DNA of 64,000 bases from Cryobacterium roopkundense (GTDB lineage Bacteria; Actinomycetota; Actinomycetes; Actinomycetales; Microbacteriaceae). The notes beneath the pieces are model-generated. The model was not told where the DNA came from and did not search any database. It worked only from the letters and a program-made list of their open reading frames with translations. Shown one piece after another: positions 52,588 to 60,916 of this stretch (within the stretch, counting starts at the first letter, position 1; every line of letters starts with the position of its first letter). The position numbers and the translations under genes are program-made. The stretch lies in the NCBI RefSeq assembly GCF_014200405.1, contig NZ_JACHBQ010000001.1, positions 3,720,001-3,784,000 of the forward strand. Reading direction: 5' to 3'.

Positions 52588-53387
52588 CCACCGGCGTGAC
52601 GATCACCGACCTGTCGTTCTCGATCGACGGCACCCGCATCCTGAGCGAGGTGTCGGCCGCCGTGTCCACCGGCACCATCACGGGCCTGCTCGGCCCGAAC
52701 GGGGCCGGCAAATCCACGCTTTTGCGCCTGATCGCCGGCATCGAAAAGGCGGAGGCCGGCGCTGTCGCCCTCGACGGCGTGGCGATCGGCTCCCTACCCC
52801 GACGTGAGGTGGCCCGTCGCATTGCCCTGCTCGAACAGAACACGTCACCGAGTGTCGACCTGTCGGTCGCGGAGGTTGTGCTGCTGGGGCGAATCCCCCA
52901 CCGCACGCGTCTGCTCGGCAGCTTCGGCGGAGACGACGACAAGCAGGTGGCAGCGGATGCCCTCGCCGCCGTTGGCGCCGCGGACCTCTCGGATCGCCTG
53001 TGGCACACGCTCAGTGGCGGGCAGCAGCAGCGAGTTCAGATTGCCCGCGCTCTCGCGCAGCGTCCGAGCCTGCTCCTGCTCGACGAGCCAACCAACCACC
53101 TCGACGTGAGCGCGCAGCTCTCACTACTCGGCCAGGTGCGCGATCTCGGGCTGACCGCCGTGATGGCCTTGCACGATCTGAATCTGGCTGCCGCGTACTG
53201 CGACAGTATCCTGCTCCTGCACGCCGGCCGGCTCGTGGCCGCCGGCACACCGCGCGAGGTGCTGCAGCCCGAGACGATCAAGGCCGTGTACGGGGTGGAA
53301 TGCGACATCATCGATCATCCACGCGGCGGGCATCCGGTTATCGTCTTCTCCCCAATGGCCTCATCCACAACAGGGGGAACCCCATGA
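52578..53387 (+). CDS. ATPase of proposed F420-0 ABC transporter
   Basis: 269 residues. Walker [17 protein letters not shown], signature TLSGGQQQRVQIARAL, Walker B LLLLDEPTNHLDV, H-loop ALHDLNLAAAYCD, all typical of FecE/BtuD-type ATPases. From memory TIGR03873. It ends in CCATGA, where the ATG is the start of cofD, so transporter and F420 synthesis are translationally coupled. Confidence 0.86.
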   Translation: MGVTTGVTITDLSFSIDGTRILSEVSAAVSTGTITGLLGPNGAGKSTLLRLIAGIEKAEAGAVALDGVAIGSLPRREVARRIALLEQNTSPSVDLSVAEVVLLGRIPHRTRLLGSFGGDDDKQVAADALAAVGAADLSDRLWHTLSGGQQQRVQIARALAQRPSLLLLDEPTNHLDVSAQLSLLGQVRDLGLTAVMALHDLNLAAAYCDSILLLHAGRLVAAGTPREVLQPETIKAVYGVECDIIDHPRGGHPVIVFSPMASSTTGGTP

Positions 53388-54370
53388 AGAAAATCACCGT
53401 GCTGGCTGGCGGCGTGGGCGGCGCACGCTTCACCCGCGGGCTCCTCGCGCACCTCGCCGAGGTCGAACCGTCGACGGAGGTCACCGTGGTTGTGAACACG
53501 GGCGACGACATGTGGCTCGACGGCCTGCGCATCTGCCCCGACCTCGACACCGTGATGTACACGCTCGGCGGCGGCATCAACGAGGAGCAGGGCTGGGGCC
53601 GACCGGAGGAGAGCCGGCGAGCGTCGGGCGAAATCGCCGCGTACGGTCGCGGCTGGTCGTGGTTCACGCTCGGCGACCTCGACCTGGCCACGCACATCGT
53701 GCGTACAGACCTGCTGCGCGGCGGATCGACGCTGAGCGAGGCGACAGAGTTCCTCTGCAGACGCTGGCAGCCGGGGGCCGTGCTGCTGCCGATGAGCGAC
53801 CAGCCGGTGGAGACGCACGTGCGGCTGGCCGCAGATGTGGACGAGCATCGCGCCGGCGAACTTATGCACTTTGAGGAATGGTGGGTGCGCTACCGCGCCG
53901 GCATTCCGGTCACCGAGTTCGTGCAGGTGGGACTGGCTGATGCGGCGGCTGCGCCCAGGGTGGTCCGGGCCATCGAGAACGCCGACGTCGTGATCCTTCC
54001 TCCGTCAAATCCCGTGGTCTCGGTGGGCACGATCATGGCCGTTCCCGGCATCCGCTCCGCCCTCCAGGCCAGCAGTGGCCAGGTCGTGGGGGTCTCTCCC
54101 ATCATCGGCGGGGCGGCCGTGCGCGGCATGGCAGACGCGTGCCTGCAGACCATAGGGGTAGAGACCTCGGCCGCCGCGGTGGGGCTGCACTATGGCTCGC
54201 GCACATCGGGCGGGCTGCTCGATGCCTGGCTCGTGGATGAGACGGATGCGGCGGCGCTACCCGCTCTCACGGCCGCCGGTATCCGCTCTGCTGCCGTGCC
54301 GCTCTGGATGCGCGACGTTCCATCCACGGCCGCAATGGCGGTCGCCGCGATCGCCCTCGCCCGCGCCTGA
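53384..54370 (+). CDS. cofD: 2-phospho-L-lactate (or PEP-derived) transferase CofD/FbiA
   Basis: 328 residues from ATG 53384; longer upstream frame is a shadow of the ATPase gene. Signatures: VLAGGVGGARFTRGLL, VVVNTGDDMWLDGLRICPDLDTVMYTLGG (Asp41-Asp42 metal pair), WFTLGDLDLATHIVRTDLL, ILPPSNPVVSVGTIM and VSPIIGGAAVRGMAD. It joins the phospholactyl/enolpyruvyl guanosine diphosphate to the deazaflavin FO, making F420-0 or dehydro-F420-0. Confidence 0.95.
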   Translation: MKKITVLAGGVGGARFTRGLLAHLAEVEPSTEVTVVVNTGDDMWLDGLRICPDLDTVMYTLGGGINEEQGWGRPEESRRASGEIAAYGRGWSWFTLGDLDLATHIVRTDLLRGGSTLSEATEFLCRRWQPGAVLLPMSDQPVETHVRLAADVDEHRAGELMHFEEWWVRYRAGIPVTEFVQVGLADAAAAPRVVRAIENADVVILPPSNPVVSVGTIMAVPGIRSALQASSGQVVGVSPIIGGAAVRGMADACLQTIGVETSAAAVGLHYGSRTSGGLLDAWLVDETDAAALPALTAAGIRSAAVPLWMRDVPSTAAMAVAAIALARA

Positions 54371-54452
54371 CCGCGCGGTCATGCCGCGTCCGCGCCGCTC
54401 CCGCGCGGCGCTACCGCCGCAGCGGGCGCGCACGGCCACATCGGCGCGCGGG

Positions 54453-55079
54453 TCAGGCGTCCGCGCCCTCAACGAGAGCCCGCGTGAAACGGCCGAGGCC
54501 ACGTGCGCGGGCGGCATCGAGGTCCGCGGGGGTGTCCACGTCGCGGCGGATAGATGCCGAGGGGGGAATGTTCAACGGAACGTGCCCGGCGGCCTCGTGC
54601 GCGCGTCTCGATCCAGGGCCGAATCGGGGCACGAACGGTACCCCGGCGAGGGCGAGCAACGTTGTGGTACCGGCGCCCCCGGCATCCGGAACCATCGATC
54701 GCGGGTGGACGGCGCCCAGGGCGAGCGCAGACTCGACCTCACTCCCCAAGAGTGCGGGCAGGTCACCCGTTAACACAGCCACGTTCGCGGCCGGGCATGC
54801 CTGCCTCGCCGCGGCCACCCCCTGCTCAATCGCCGAATTGAGTGAATCGACCGGCGTTCGCTTCTCGCGCACGATCACCGCCCCCAGGTGAGCGAGCAGT
54901 GGCGCCAGCCGCTCATCGCCGGTCACGACGAATACCCTCTCCACTGTGGATGCCGCCACCAGGGCCGCCACGGTGTCGAGCGCGAACGCGTCGGCGAGTG
55001 CCGCTCGCTCCGGCAGGTCCGCCAGTCGGCTCTTCGCCCCGGGATTGCCCTTGACCGGAACGACGGCGACCCAGCTCAT
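54453..55079 (-). CDS. cofC: 2-phospho-L-lactate/PEP guanylyltransferase CofC/FbiD
   Basis: 208 residues. Start WVAVVPVKGNPGAKSRLAD is the nucleotidyl-binding loop, VVTGDERLAPLLAHLGAVIV and LNSAIEQGVAAAR follow, and VAVLTGDLPALLGSEV holds the metal-binding Asp. VPDAGGAGTTTLLALAG and FGPGSRRAHEAAGH complete the CofC/FbiD pattern. It makes the GDP-activated three-carbon donor for CofD. Convergent with cofD across 82 GC-rich bases. Confidence 0.93.
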   Translation of the reverse strand: MSWVAVVPVKGNPGAKSRLADLPERAALADAFALDTVAALVAASTVERVFVVTGDERLAPLLAHLGAVIVREKRTPVDSLNSAIEQGVAAARQACPAANVAVLTGDLPALLGSEVESALALGAVHPRSMVPDAGGAGTTTLLALAGVPFVPRFGPGSRRAHEAAGHVPLNIPPSASIRRDVDTPADLDAARARGLGRFTRALVEGADA

Positions 55080-55176
55080 CCGTTGGCCTCCGGATGTAGC
55101 AGCACGTACCCTCCCGAGTTTGGAGGATCACGAACATCTGCGGCGGCCATCCTCGATTGTCTCACCCGTGAGACAC

Positions 55177-55668
55177 CTACACCCGGAGCGAGTAACGTCT
55201 CCCCTCCGGATCGCGCCCGAGCACACCAGCATCCACGAGGTAGCGGCGCAGGGTCGCCACGTCATGCGCATAGGCCTCCAAGGTGGCATTCACCTCAACT
55301 TCTGTCAGATGGCCGCCGGCAACAAATGCTCGTGCCGCGATCCAGCGCAAGAGCGCGGCACGCTGCTCCTGATTGGCCGGGTACTGGTCGACCCGACCGT
55401 CGGCGCCGAGAAATCTTTCAATGCCCGTGCGCTCCGGGCGAACCGGGGCCGTCTCGAGGAGGGCCCTGAGCCCGGACGTTTCGGCAACGAACTCACCGGA
55501 TGCGGCTCGGCGAATCAGTCCAGCGTGCTCAAGCCGTGCCAGAGAGCGATCGCGGCGCTTCGGCACCATCCCCGAATCGCCCGCTGAGGCAATGACCACT
55601 TCCGCGTAGGCCGTGCGGGTGTCGTCATTGAGGAGGGAGGCAATGACACGGCGCCAGTCGTCTGACAT
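55177..55668 (-). CDS. DUF2087 domain protein
   Basis: 163 residues. N-terminal half is a winged-helix-like region (RSLARLEHAGLIRRA). The C-terminal DUF2087 is clear from the spacing ERFLGADGRVDQYPANQEQRAALLRWIA (in parts), FVAGGHLTEVEVNATLEAYAHDVATLRRYLVDAGVL and RDPEGRRYSL. Such proteins are small putative transcription factors or signalling adaptors. Probably transcribed with the downstream-lying cofC gene (97-bp gap). Confidence 0.75.
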   Translation of the reverse strand: MSDDWRRVIASLLNDDTRTAYAEVVIASAGDSGMVPKRRDRSLARLEHAGLIRRAASGEFVAETSGLRALLETAPVRPERTGIERFLGADGRVDQYPANQEQRAALLRWIAARAFVAGGHLTEVEVNATLEAYAHDVATLRRYLVDAGVLGRDPEGRRYSLRV

Positions 55669-55686
55669 AAGGTCCTTACTGTCGAT

Positions 55687-55902
55687 CTAGGCGGGCATTG
55701 CGTGTGAGGACCGGATCGCGACAGCTACAACCCAGGCCAACCCGGCGAGGGCAAAGAAAGCCAGTCCAAGAAGTAAGGATCGCCGGGATACCCGGGACCG
55801 TTCATACTCGCCGCTCAATTTTGTCCCAACTGCCACCACGCAGGAGACAAGGCCGCCGCCCGCGAAAAACACCACGGACCCGTCAATCAGCGTCTCGAGC
55901 AT
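55687..55902 (-). CDS. Small membrane protein with upstream poly-G tract
   Basis: 71 residues from ATG 55902, or 87 residues if one of three upstream in-frame ATGs (near 55950) is used. Two hydrophobic segments: GSVVFFAGGGLVSCVVAVG and LLLGLAFFALAGLAWVVAVAI, joined by a basic loop. The longer form starts MTEMTEMTYGAYGGGG, encoded by 9-bp repeats and 11 consecutive G. Family unknown. Start choice depends on the homopolymer length. Confidence 0.5.
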   Translation of the reverse strand: MLETLIDGSVVFFAGGGLVSCVVAVGTKLSGEYERSRVSRRSLLLGLAFFALAGLAWVVAVAIRSSHAMPA

Positions 55903-55903
55903 G

Positions 55904-55954
55904 CCCCCCCCCCCATACGCCCCATACGTCATCTCCGTCATCTCCGTCATCTCC
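55904..55954 (-). repeat. Homopolymer (G11) and 9-bp tandem repeat
   Basis: On the minus strand, GGAGATGAC repeats three times followed by TAT-GGGGCG-TAT and a run of eleven G before ATG 55902. Homopolymers of this length slip during replication and also in sequencing. Confidence 0.7.
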
Positions 55955-56292
55955 AGCCTCCCGCATGCCCTCTGACAGGGTCAATCGTGGCCGGCGTTTC
56001 GTTATCAACACGTGAGCCGGCGGTGCTGCTGCACGTTCACCCGAGGTTCCGTGGGCGAGGCAGTCCGGGCAGACGATAACGACGCACAGCTCGGACTCGG
56101 GACACAGTTCTAGCCCGCTGCGGAGCTGGCCGTATTGGCGCGGTGGGTGGCTGCGGGTCGCCCGGTGCTTTTGCTGGTGCTCCCCAGCGATCCGCCGACC
56201 CCGCAACGGGAAGATCGGGCCGAGCAACCTCGGCCACAAGTTGCCGCCCTGTGGCACTGTCCCCAACGGCGATGTCGCGCCACACTGGACGC
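55955..56292. other. Gene-poor stretch
   Basis: No gene supported. A minus-strand frame of about 147 codons ending near 55883 carries two CxxC motifs (CVQCG, CPDC) but no ribosome site and runs through the poly-G region; it may be a decayed remnant or chance. Confidence 0.4.
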
Positions 56293-56709
56293 ATGCTCGA
56301 CTACTCGAACCCCGCCACCGCCCCACTCCGCCTCAGCAACGGCGAACGCGATGATGCGATTGAGACCCTGCGTGCACACCTCGCGGAGGGCAGGCTTACG
56401 AACGGCGAGTTCGAGGAGCGCTCGAACACTGTTCGAGCGGCCAGCAACCGGGGCGACCTGGCACCAGCTTTCGCGGACCTGCCCACGCCGACCGGCGTCG
56501 TCGTGCAGGCCGAGCGCGAAGGCAGCCGGTTCGGCGGAACCCTCGTGGCGCTCTCGCCATTCATCGCCCTGATCATGTTCTTCGTCACCGGCGCCCTCAC
56601 CGGCTTCGCCGGCGGTTGGGCGTACGCCTGGCTCTGGTTTCTGCTCATCCCAATCACCGCGATCGTGGTCTACGGCCCCTCAGGAAAACGCAGTTCGCAG
56701 CACCGCTAG
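56293..56709 (+). CDS. DUF1707 domain membrane protein
   Basis: 138 residues from ATG 56293. The N-terminal DUF1707 is seen in LRLSNGERDDAIETLRAHLAEGRLTNGEFEERS (in parts), an actinobacterial SHOCT-like motif, followed by about 25 residues and two membrane helices (FGGTLVALSPFIALIMFFVTG; WAYAWLWFLLIPITAIVVYG). Role unknown; some family members affect envelope stress. Confidence 0.8.
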   Translation: MLDYSNPATAPLRLSNGERDDAIETLRAHLAEGRLTNGEFEERSNTVRAASNRGDLAPAFADLPTPTGVVVQAEREGSRFGGTLVALSPFIALIMFFVTGALTGFAGGWAYAWLWFLLIPITAIVVYGPSGKRSSQHR

Positions 56710-56712
56710 AGC

Positions 56713-57513
56713 CTAACTTCGCGCAGCGCCCTCGGCGTAGCCCTCGTCATACCCTTCTTCATAGCCCGTGGCATAGCCGTCTTCATAACCTTCCGCGCGC
56801 GCTTCAGTCGACCCGAGGCGGAACATGTCGTTCTCGCTCGGCCGCTGCAAAGCGGATGCCCCGGCGAGCGAAAGCTCGCCCACCACGTGCGCGAGCCCTC
56901 GCACGACAGCCACAGGGTTGCCGCTCGTCTTGCCCTTCACGAGGTCCGCCGCGCCCGCGATCTCGTCGGCAACAGCGGCGACCGTTACGTCGAGGCGGCG
57001 ACCCGAGACATCCGTCGTGCCGCGGAGGTCGTGGAGCACGGCGAGTCCGGCGGCGCCGATCGCGATGTCGGTCTGCCCTTCCCGCCAGGCCCGCCCGGCT
57101 GTGTCGGTGATGACGACACCGAGCTCGAGGCCCGTGCGTTTGCGCAGCTCGCTGCACAGGGCACGCGCGGAGGCGTCCGGGTCGACAGGCAGCAGCAGAA
57201 CGATGCCGTCGGGGGCATTGCTCGTGTCCACTCCAGCAGCCGCGAGCACGAGCCCCTGCCGGTTTTCCACGATGCGGGTCACGCCGCCGGGGTGCGCCCG
57301 CGTCGCGACCACGCGCACGGTCTCGTCGGTGATCGCCTGCTCGCGATCCTCGGCGGCCACCTGGCGGCCCTCGGCTTTGGACACGATCTTGCTCGTGACG
57401 GCGAGGATATCGCCGTTCTGCAGCTGCGCCCCTGCCGCGCGCTCGATGAGCGCCGCGAGGTCGTCTCCCTGCGAAATCTCACCGAAGCCCGCCAGGGCAA
57501 AGACCGTCAGCAC
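56713..57513 (-). CDS. cofE: Coenzyme F420-0:L-glutamate ligase CofE, with unusual C-terminal tail
   Basis: 266 residues from GTG 57513. Adds gamma-linked glutamates to F420-0 using GTP. Motifs: [42 protein letters not shown] (in parts), [25 protein letters not shown] and [10 protein letters not shown]. Mycobacterial FbiB has an added nitroreductase domain of about 200 residues; this protein has instead about 28 residues of Gly-Tyr-acidic repeats ([22 protein letters not shown], broken here as [11 protein letters not shown] and [11 protein letters not shown]). Two bases separate it from the LLM gene upstream, a shared operon. Confidence 0.92.
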   Translation of the reverse strand: MLTVFALAGFGEISQGDDLAALIERAAGAQLQNGDILAVTSKIVSKAEGRQVAAEDREQAITDETVRVVATRAHPGGVTRIVENRQGLVLAAAGVDTSNAPDGIVLLLPVDPDASARALCSELRKRTGLELGVVITDTAGRAWREGQTDIAIGAAGLAVLHDLRGTTDVSGRRLDVTVAAVADEIAGAADLVKGKTSGNPVAVVRGLAHVVGELSLAGASALQRPSENDMFRLGSTEARAEGYEDGYATGYEEGYDEGYAEGAARS

Positions 57514-57515
57514 GT

Positions 57516-58517
57516 CTAGCGAACGAGCTTCGGCAGCACCTGCGCGCCGAACACGTCGATCCACTGGCGCTGGTTGCGGCCCACGTTGTGCAGGTAGATG
57601 CGGTCGAAGCCGAGGTCGACGAACTTCTGGATGTACTTGCGGTGCTCGTCGGGGTCCGCCGAAATGATCATGCGTCCCTCGAAGTCTTCGGGGCGCACGA
57701 GCTTGGCGATCTGCTCGAACTCAAACGGCGAGCGGATGTCGCCCTTCGGAAACTTCATGCCGCCGTTCGGCCACTCGAGCAGCGCGTTCTTCATCGCTTC
57801 TTCGTCGGTCTCTGCCCAGCTCATATGCAGCTGCAGCACCTTGGGCATGGTCGACGGGTCTTTGCCGGCATCGCGCGCGCCGTCGTCGAACTTGCCGAAC
57901 AGCATGGAGATCTTCTCGAGTGGAGCACCCACGGTGATGAGCCCGTCGGCGTGACGGCCGGCACGCTTGGCCGTCACCGGCCCGGCGGTCGCGACCAGAA
58001 TCTCGGGGGCGACCTCCGGCATGGTCCAGAGCCGCGTCGATTCGAGCTTGTAGAACTGGCCCGAGTGCTTCACGTCTTTGCCGGCGATCGAGGCGGTGAA
58101 GAGCTTCGAGATGATCTCAATGGCCTCGAACATGCGGTTGATGCGCTCGGGCGCTTCCGGCCAGTAGACCCCCACGATGTGTTCGTTGAGGGCTTCCCCG
58201 GAACCGAGGCCCAGCCAATGCCGCCCCGGATACATGGCGGCAAGAGTTGCGGAGGCCTGCGCCACCATCGCGGGATGCCAACGGAAGGTGGGCGCGGTCA
58301 CGCCCGGTCCGAGGTCACCCGTCGTGCGCTCGGCGATCGCAGCCAGCACGCTCCACACGAAGGAGCTTTGTCCCTGCTGCGGTACCCAGGGTTGAAAGTG
58401 GTCAGCCGCCATCACTCCGCTGAAACCGTGCTCTTCGGCATACGCCGACAGGGCAACAGCCTCCGAGGGGGCGAACTGCTCCAACATGGCCGCGTAGCCA
58501 ATCTGCAACTCCGTCAT
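57516..58517 (-). CDS. F420-dependent LLM oxidoreductase (G6PD-like, TIGR03557 type)
   Basis: 333 residues from ATG 58517 behind AGGAAGG. Barrel features: [27 protein letters not shown] (in parts), [58 protein letters not shown] and [18 protein letters not shown]. From memory the TIGR03557 branch, close to FGD1 but not identical, so the substrate need not be glucose-6-phosphate. Its gene is transcribed just before cofE, linking the cofactor's synthesis and use. Confidence 0.87.
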   Translation of the reverse strand: MTELQIGYAAMLEQFAPSEAVALSAYAEEHGFSGVMAADHFQPWVPQQGQSSFVWSVLAAIAERTTGDLGPGVTAPTFRWHPAMVAQASATLAAMYPGRHWLGLGSGEALNEHIVGVYWPEAPERINRMFEAIEIISKLFTASIAGKDVKHSGQFYKLESTRLWTMPEVAPEILVATAGPVTAKRAGRHADGLITVGAPLEKISMLFGKFDDGARDAGKDPSTMPKVLQLHMSWAETDEEAMKNALLEWPNGGMKFPKGDIRSPFEFEQIAKLVRPEDFEGRMIISADPDEHRKYIQKFVDLGFDRIYLHNVGRNQRQWIDVFGAQVLPKLVR

Positions 58518-58608
58518 TGTGACCTTCCTGAGTGTCGGGTGATCCTCACCATTAAAGCGCAACACCGTCGCGCCCTTATTCGATACCCGGCCCGCCTAGG
58601 CTGGAGGC

Positions 58609-59445
58609 ATGCGCATTGCCACCTGGAACGTCAACTCCATCCGTGCCAGAGTCGATCGCACCGTGGACTGGATGGTGCGCGAAGACATCGATGTGCTCGC
58701 CATGCAGGAGATCAAGTGCAAGCCCGAGCAATTTCCGGTGCAGCAATTCGAAGACGCCGGCTACGAACTGGCCATCCACGGCCTCAACCAGTGGAATGGC
58801 GTCGCGTTCGCGAGTCGCCATGAGATGAAGGATGTGGCGACAGCCTTCCCAGGGATGCCCGGCTTTCTGAAAGGCCAGGAAGGCCCTGACCAGCCCCTTG
58901 AGGCCCGCGCCCTCGGCGTCACCGTGAACGACATGCGCCTGTGGAGCCTCTACGTGCCCAACGGTCGCGCCCTCGAAGACCCGCATTACACCTACAAGCT
59001 CGACTGGCTCGCCACCCTGCAGCGGCACGTCCAAGCCGAGCTGTCGGCCCAGCCCGACCTCGCCCTCGCGTTGATGGGCGACTGGAACGTGGCGCCTTTC
59101 GACGAGGACGTGGGAGACCCCACTCTCGTGCCCGGCGTATCCACGCACATTTCGCCGCCGGAACGGGCGGCCTTCGAGGCCTTCGCGGCCGCAGGCCTCA
59201 GCGACGTGGTGCGGCCCCTCGTGCCGGAGGGCTTCACCTACTGGGACTATAAGCAGCTGCGTTTTCCCCGCAACGAGGGCCTGCGCATCGACTTCATTCT
59301 CGGCTCGCGGGCCTTCGCCGACCAGGTGACGGATGCCAGCATCCACCGCAACGAACGCAAGGGCGAGGTTCCCAGCGACCACGTTCCCGTTGTCGTCGAT
59401 CTCGACGTTGAGGGTGAAGACGACGATCGCCCGATGATCTTTTAG
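58609..59445 (+). CDS. xthA: Exodeoxyribonuclease III / AP endonuclease
   Basis: 278 residues. EEP-fold DNA repair enzyme: MRIATWNVNSIRAR, Glu34 in LAMQEIKCKPEQFP, LYVPNGRAL, ALMGDWNVAPFDEDVGDP, FTYWDYKQLRFPRNEGLRIDFIL and the C-terminal SDHVPVVVDL. Cuts DNA 5' of abasic sites. Divergent from the F420 LLM gene, with a 91-bp gap. Confidence 0.94.
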   Translation: MRIATWNVNSIRARVDRTVDWMVREDIDVLAMQEIKCKPEQFPVQQFEDAGYELAIHGLNQWNGVAFASRHEMKDVATAFPGMPGFLKGQEGPDQPLEARALGVTVNDMRLWSLYVPNGRALEDPHYTYKLDWLATLQRHVQAELSAQPDLALALMGDWNVAPFDEDVGDPTLVPGVSTHISPPERAAFEAFAAAGLSDVVRPLVPEGFTYWDYKQLRFPRNEGLRIDFILGSRAFADQVTDASIHRNERKGEVPSDHVPVVVDLDVEGEDDDRPMIF

Positions 59446-59453
59446 GCCCGATC

Positions 59454-60044
59454 ATGTCAGTACCCGAGTCGATTCCGCACTCGTCGGATTCCGTCACCGT
59501 CTCGATCTCACGCTGGGTTGACCCGAGCCGCATCGAAGAGGCGACTGGCTGGGTGCAGGCCGGCATGGACCTCGCCCACCAGTATCCAGGCTTCCTCGGC
59601 TCGGGTTGGGTGCGGGCGAGCGAGGATTCAGGGCACTGGCACATGCTCTACAAGTTCTCCAACGCCAAGCGCCTAGCCACCTGGGAGAACTCGATCGACC
59701 GCTCCGAGTGGCTGCACGCCGGCCGTGACCTCGTGCTCGACGCCCGCGAAGAGAAGCGCACCGGCATCGAGGGTTGGTTCGACGCCCCGCAGGAGGCCGA
59801 GCCCGGCGTCGTCCTGGTACCGCCGCCGCGTTGGAAGCAGGCCGTGAGCATCTGGCTGGGGTTCTTCCCCCTGAACCTGGCGTTCACTTTTCTCGTCACC
59901 ACGCTGGTGCCTGGCTGGAACGACCTGTGGATCGTGGCGAAGGTGCTGCTCACGACCCTGGCGCTCACACCCCTGATGGCCTACGTCGTTCTGCCGTGGA
60001 TCACGCGGATGCTGCGCCCCTGGCTTCAGAAGCAGCCCTCGTAA
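59454..60044 (+). CDS. ABM-domain protein with C-terminal membrane helices
   Basis: 196 residues. Residues 10-110 form an antibiotic-biosynthesis-monooxygenase-like ferredoxin fold (VTVSISRWVDPSRIEEATGW, YPGFLGSGWVRAS, WHMLYKFSNAKRLATWENS). After a Pro/Glu linker, two membrane helices follow (VSIWLGFFPLNLAFTFLVTTL; KVLLTTLALTPLMAYVVLPW). Such ABM-membrane fusions are widespread but uncharacterised; no heme or flavin ligand is seen. Eight bases downstream of xthA, probably co-transcribed. Confidence 0.78.
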   Translation: MSVPESIPHSSDSVTVSISRWVDPSRIEEATGWVQAGMDLAHQYPGFLGSGWVRASEDSGHWHMLYKFSNAKRLATWENSIDRSEWLHAGRDLVLDAREEKRTGIEGWFDAPQEAEPGVVLVPPPRWKQAVSIWLGFFPLNLAFTFLVTTLVPGWNDLWIVAKVLLTTLALTPLMAYVVLPWITRMLRPWLQKQPS

Positions 60045-60058
60045 CGATCACGATCGCC

Positions 60059-60775
60059 TCACACGATCGTAAAGGTGAGCTCACCCACTCCGGCGACTCC
60101 CCCGGCAACGCGGTTGCCGCGCTCGATCGCCCCGACTCCCGCCGGCGTTCCGGTGAAGATCAGGTCACCGGGCATCAGGGTAACCGACCGGGACAGAGCG
60201 GCAATCACATCCTGCACCGCCCAGATCTGGTCACCCAGGTCGCCGAGCTGGCGCGATTCGCCATCGACGCTCAACCAGATTCCACCGCGAGACGGATGCC
60301 CGATGGCCTCGGCCGGTACCAGCGGCGAGCAGGGGCCCGAAAAATCGAACCCCTTCGACAGATCCCACGGGCGCTTCATCGCCTTGGCCTGGTCTTGCAC
60401 GTCACGGCGTGTGAGGTCGACCCCCGCGCCGTAGCCCCAAACATGACCGAGGGCATCCGCTGCATCTATGTCGGCACCTTCGAGGCCGATCGCGACGACA
60501 AGTTCCATCTCAAAGTGCAGGTTGGCGGTCTCCGGCGGGTACGGCACCTCGTGGGGAGCGACCCCACGCGCCGGAACGCCCTCCGCCACGGCGAACACCG
60601 CATCATACGGCTTGGCGAAGAAGAACGGTGGCTCTCTGTCCGGGTCATTACCCATCTCCCGCGCGTGATCGGCATAGTTGCGCCCGACGCAGTACACACG
60701 TCGCAGGAAGAATCGTTCGTCGGAGCCCCCGATGGGAAGACTCACGGGGATCGGAACGGGCGGAGCGGCAAGCAT
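60059..60775 (-). CDS. Fumarylacetoacetate hydrolase family protein
   Basis: 238 residues from ATG 60775 behind AAAGGACG. Motifs: VYCVGRNYADHAREMG, FFAKPYDAV, HFEMELVVAIG (metal Glu-x-Glu region), WGYGAGVDLTRRDVQ, KGFDFSGPCSPLVP and DLIFTGTPAGVG. Hydrolyses or decarboxylates a beta-diketo acid such as acylpyruvate or fumarylpyruvate. Divergent from the L-2-hydroxyglutarate oxidase gene. Confidence 0.88.
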   Translation of the reverse strand: MLAAPPVPIPVSLPIGGSDERFFLRRVYCVGRNYADHAREMGNDPDREPPFFFAKPYDAVFAVAEGVPARGVAPHEVPYPPETANLHFEMELVVAIGLEGADIDAADALGHVWGYGAGVDLTRRDVQDQAKAMKRPWDLSKGFDFSGPCSPLVPAEAIGHPSRGGIWLSVDGESRQLGDLGDQIWAVQDVIAALSRSVTLMPGDLIFTGTPAGVGAIERGNRVAGGVAGVGELTFTIV

Positions 60776-60916
60776 GTCGTCCTTTCGGTAGCGGTGGGCG
60801 TTTCGGGTACGGTTTGGCGTTGGTACAGCCCCAGTCTGGCCGTTCCACTGCAGGGTAAGTTTCACACGACACATCTCGGATGGCCGCTGTCGTGGTGCGA
60901 AGAAGGAGAACAGGTT

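Noticed and set aside
55883..56326. Minus-strand frame with two CxxC motifs
   Set aside because: Passes through the poly-G tract and has no start signal; kept only as a note on the gene-poor stretch.
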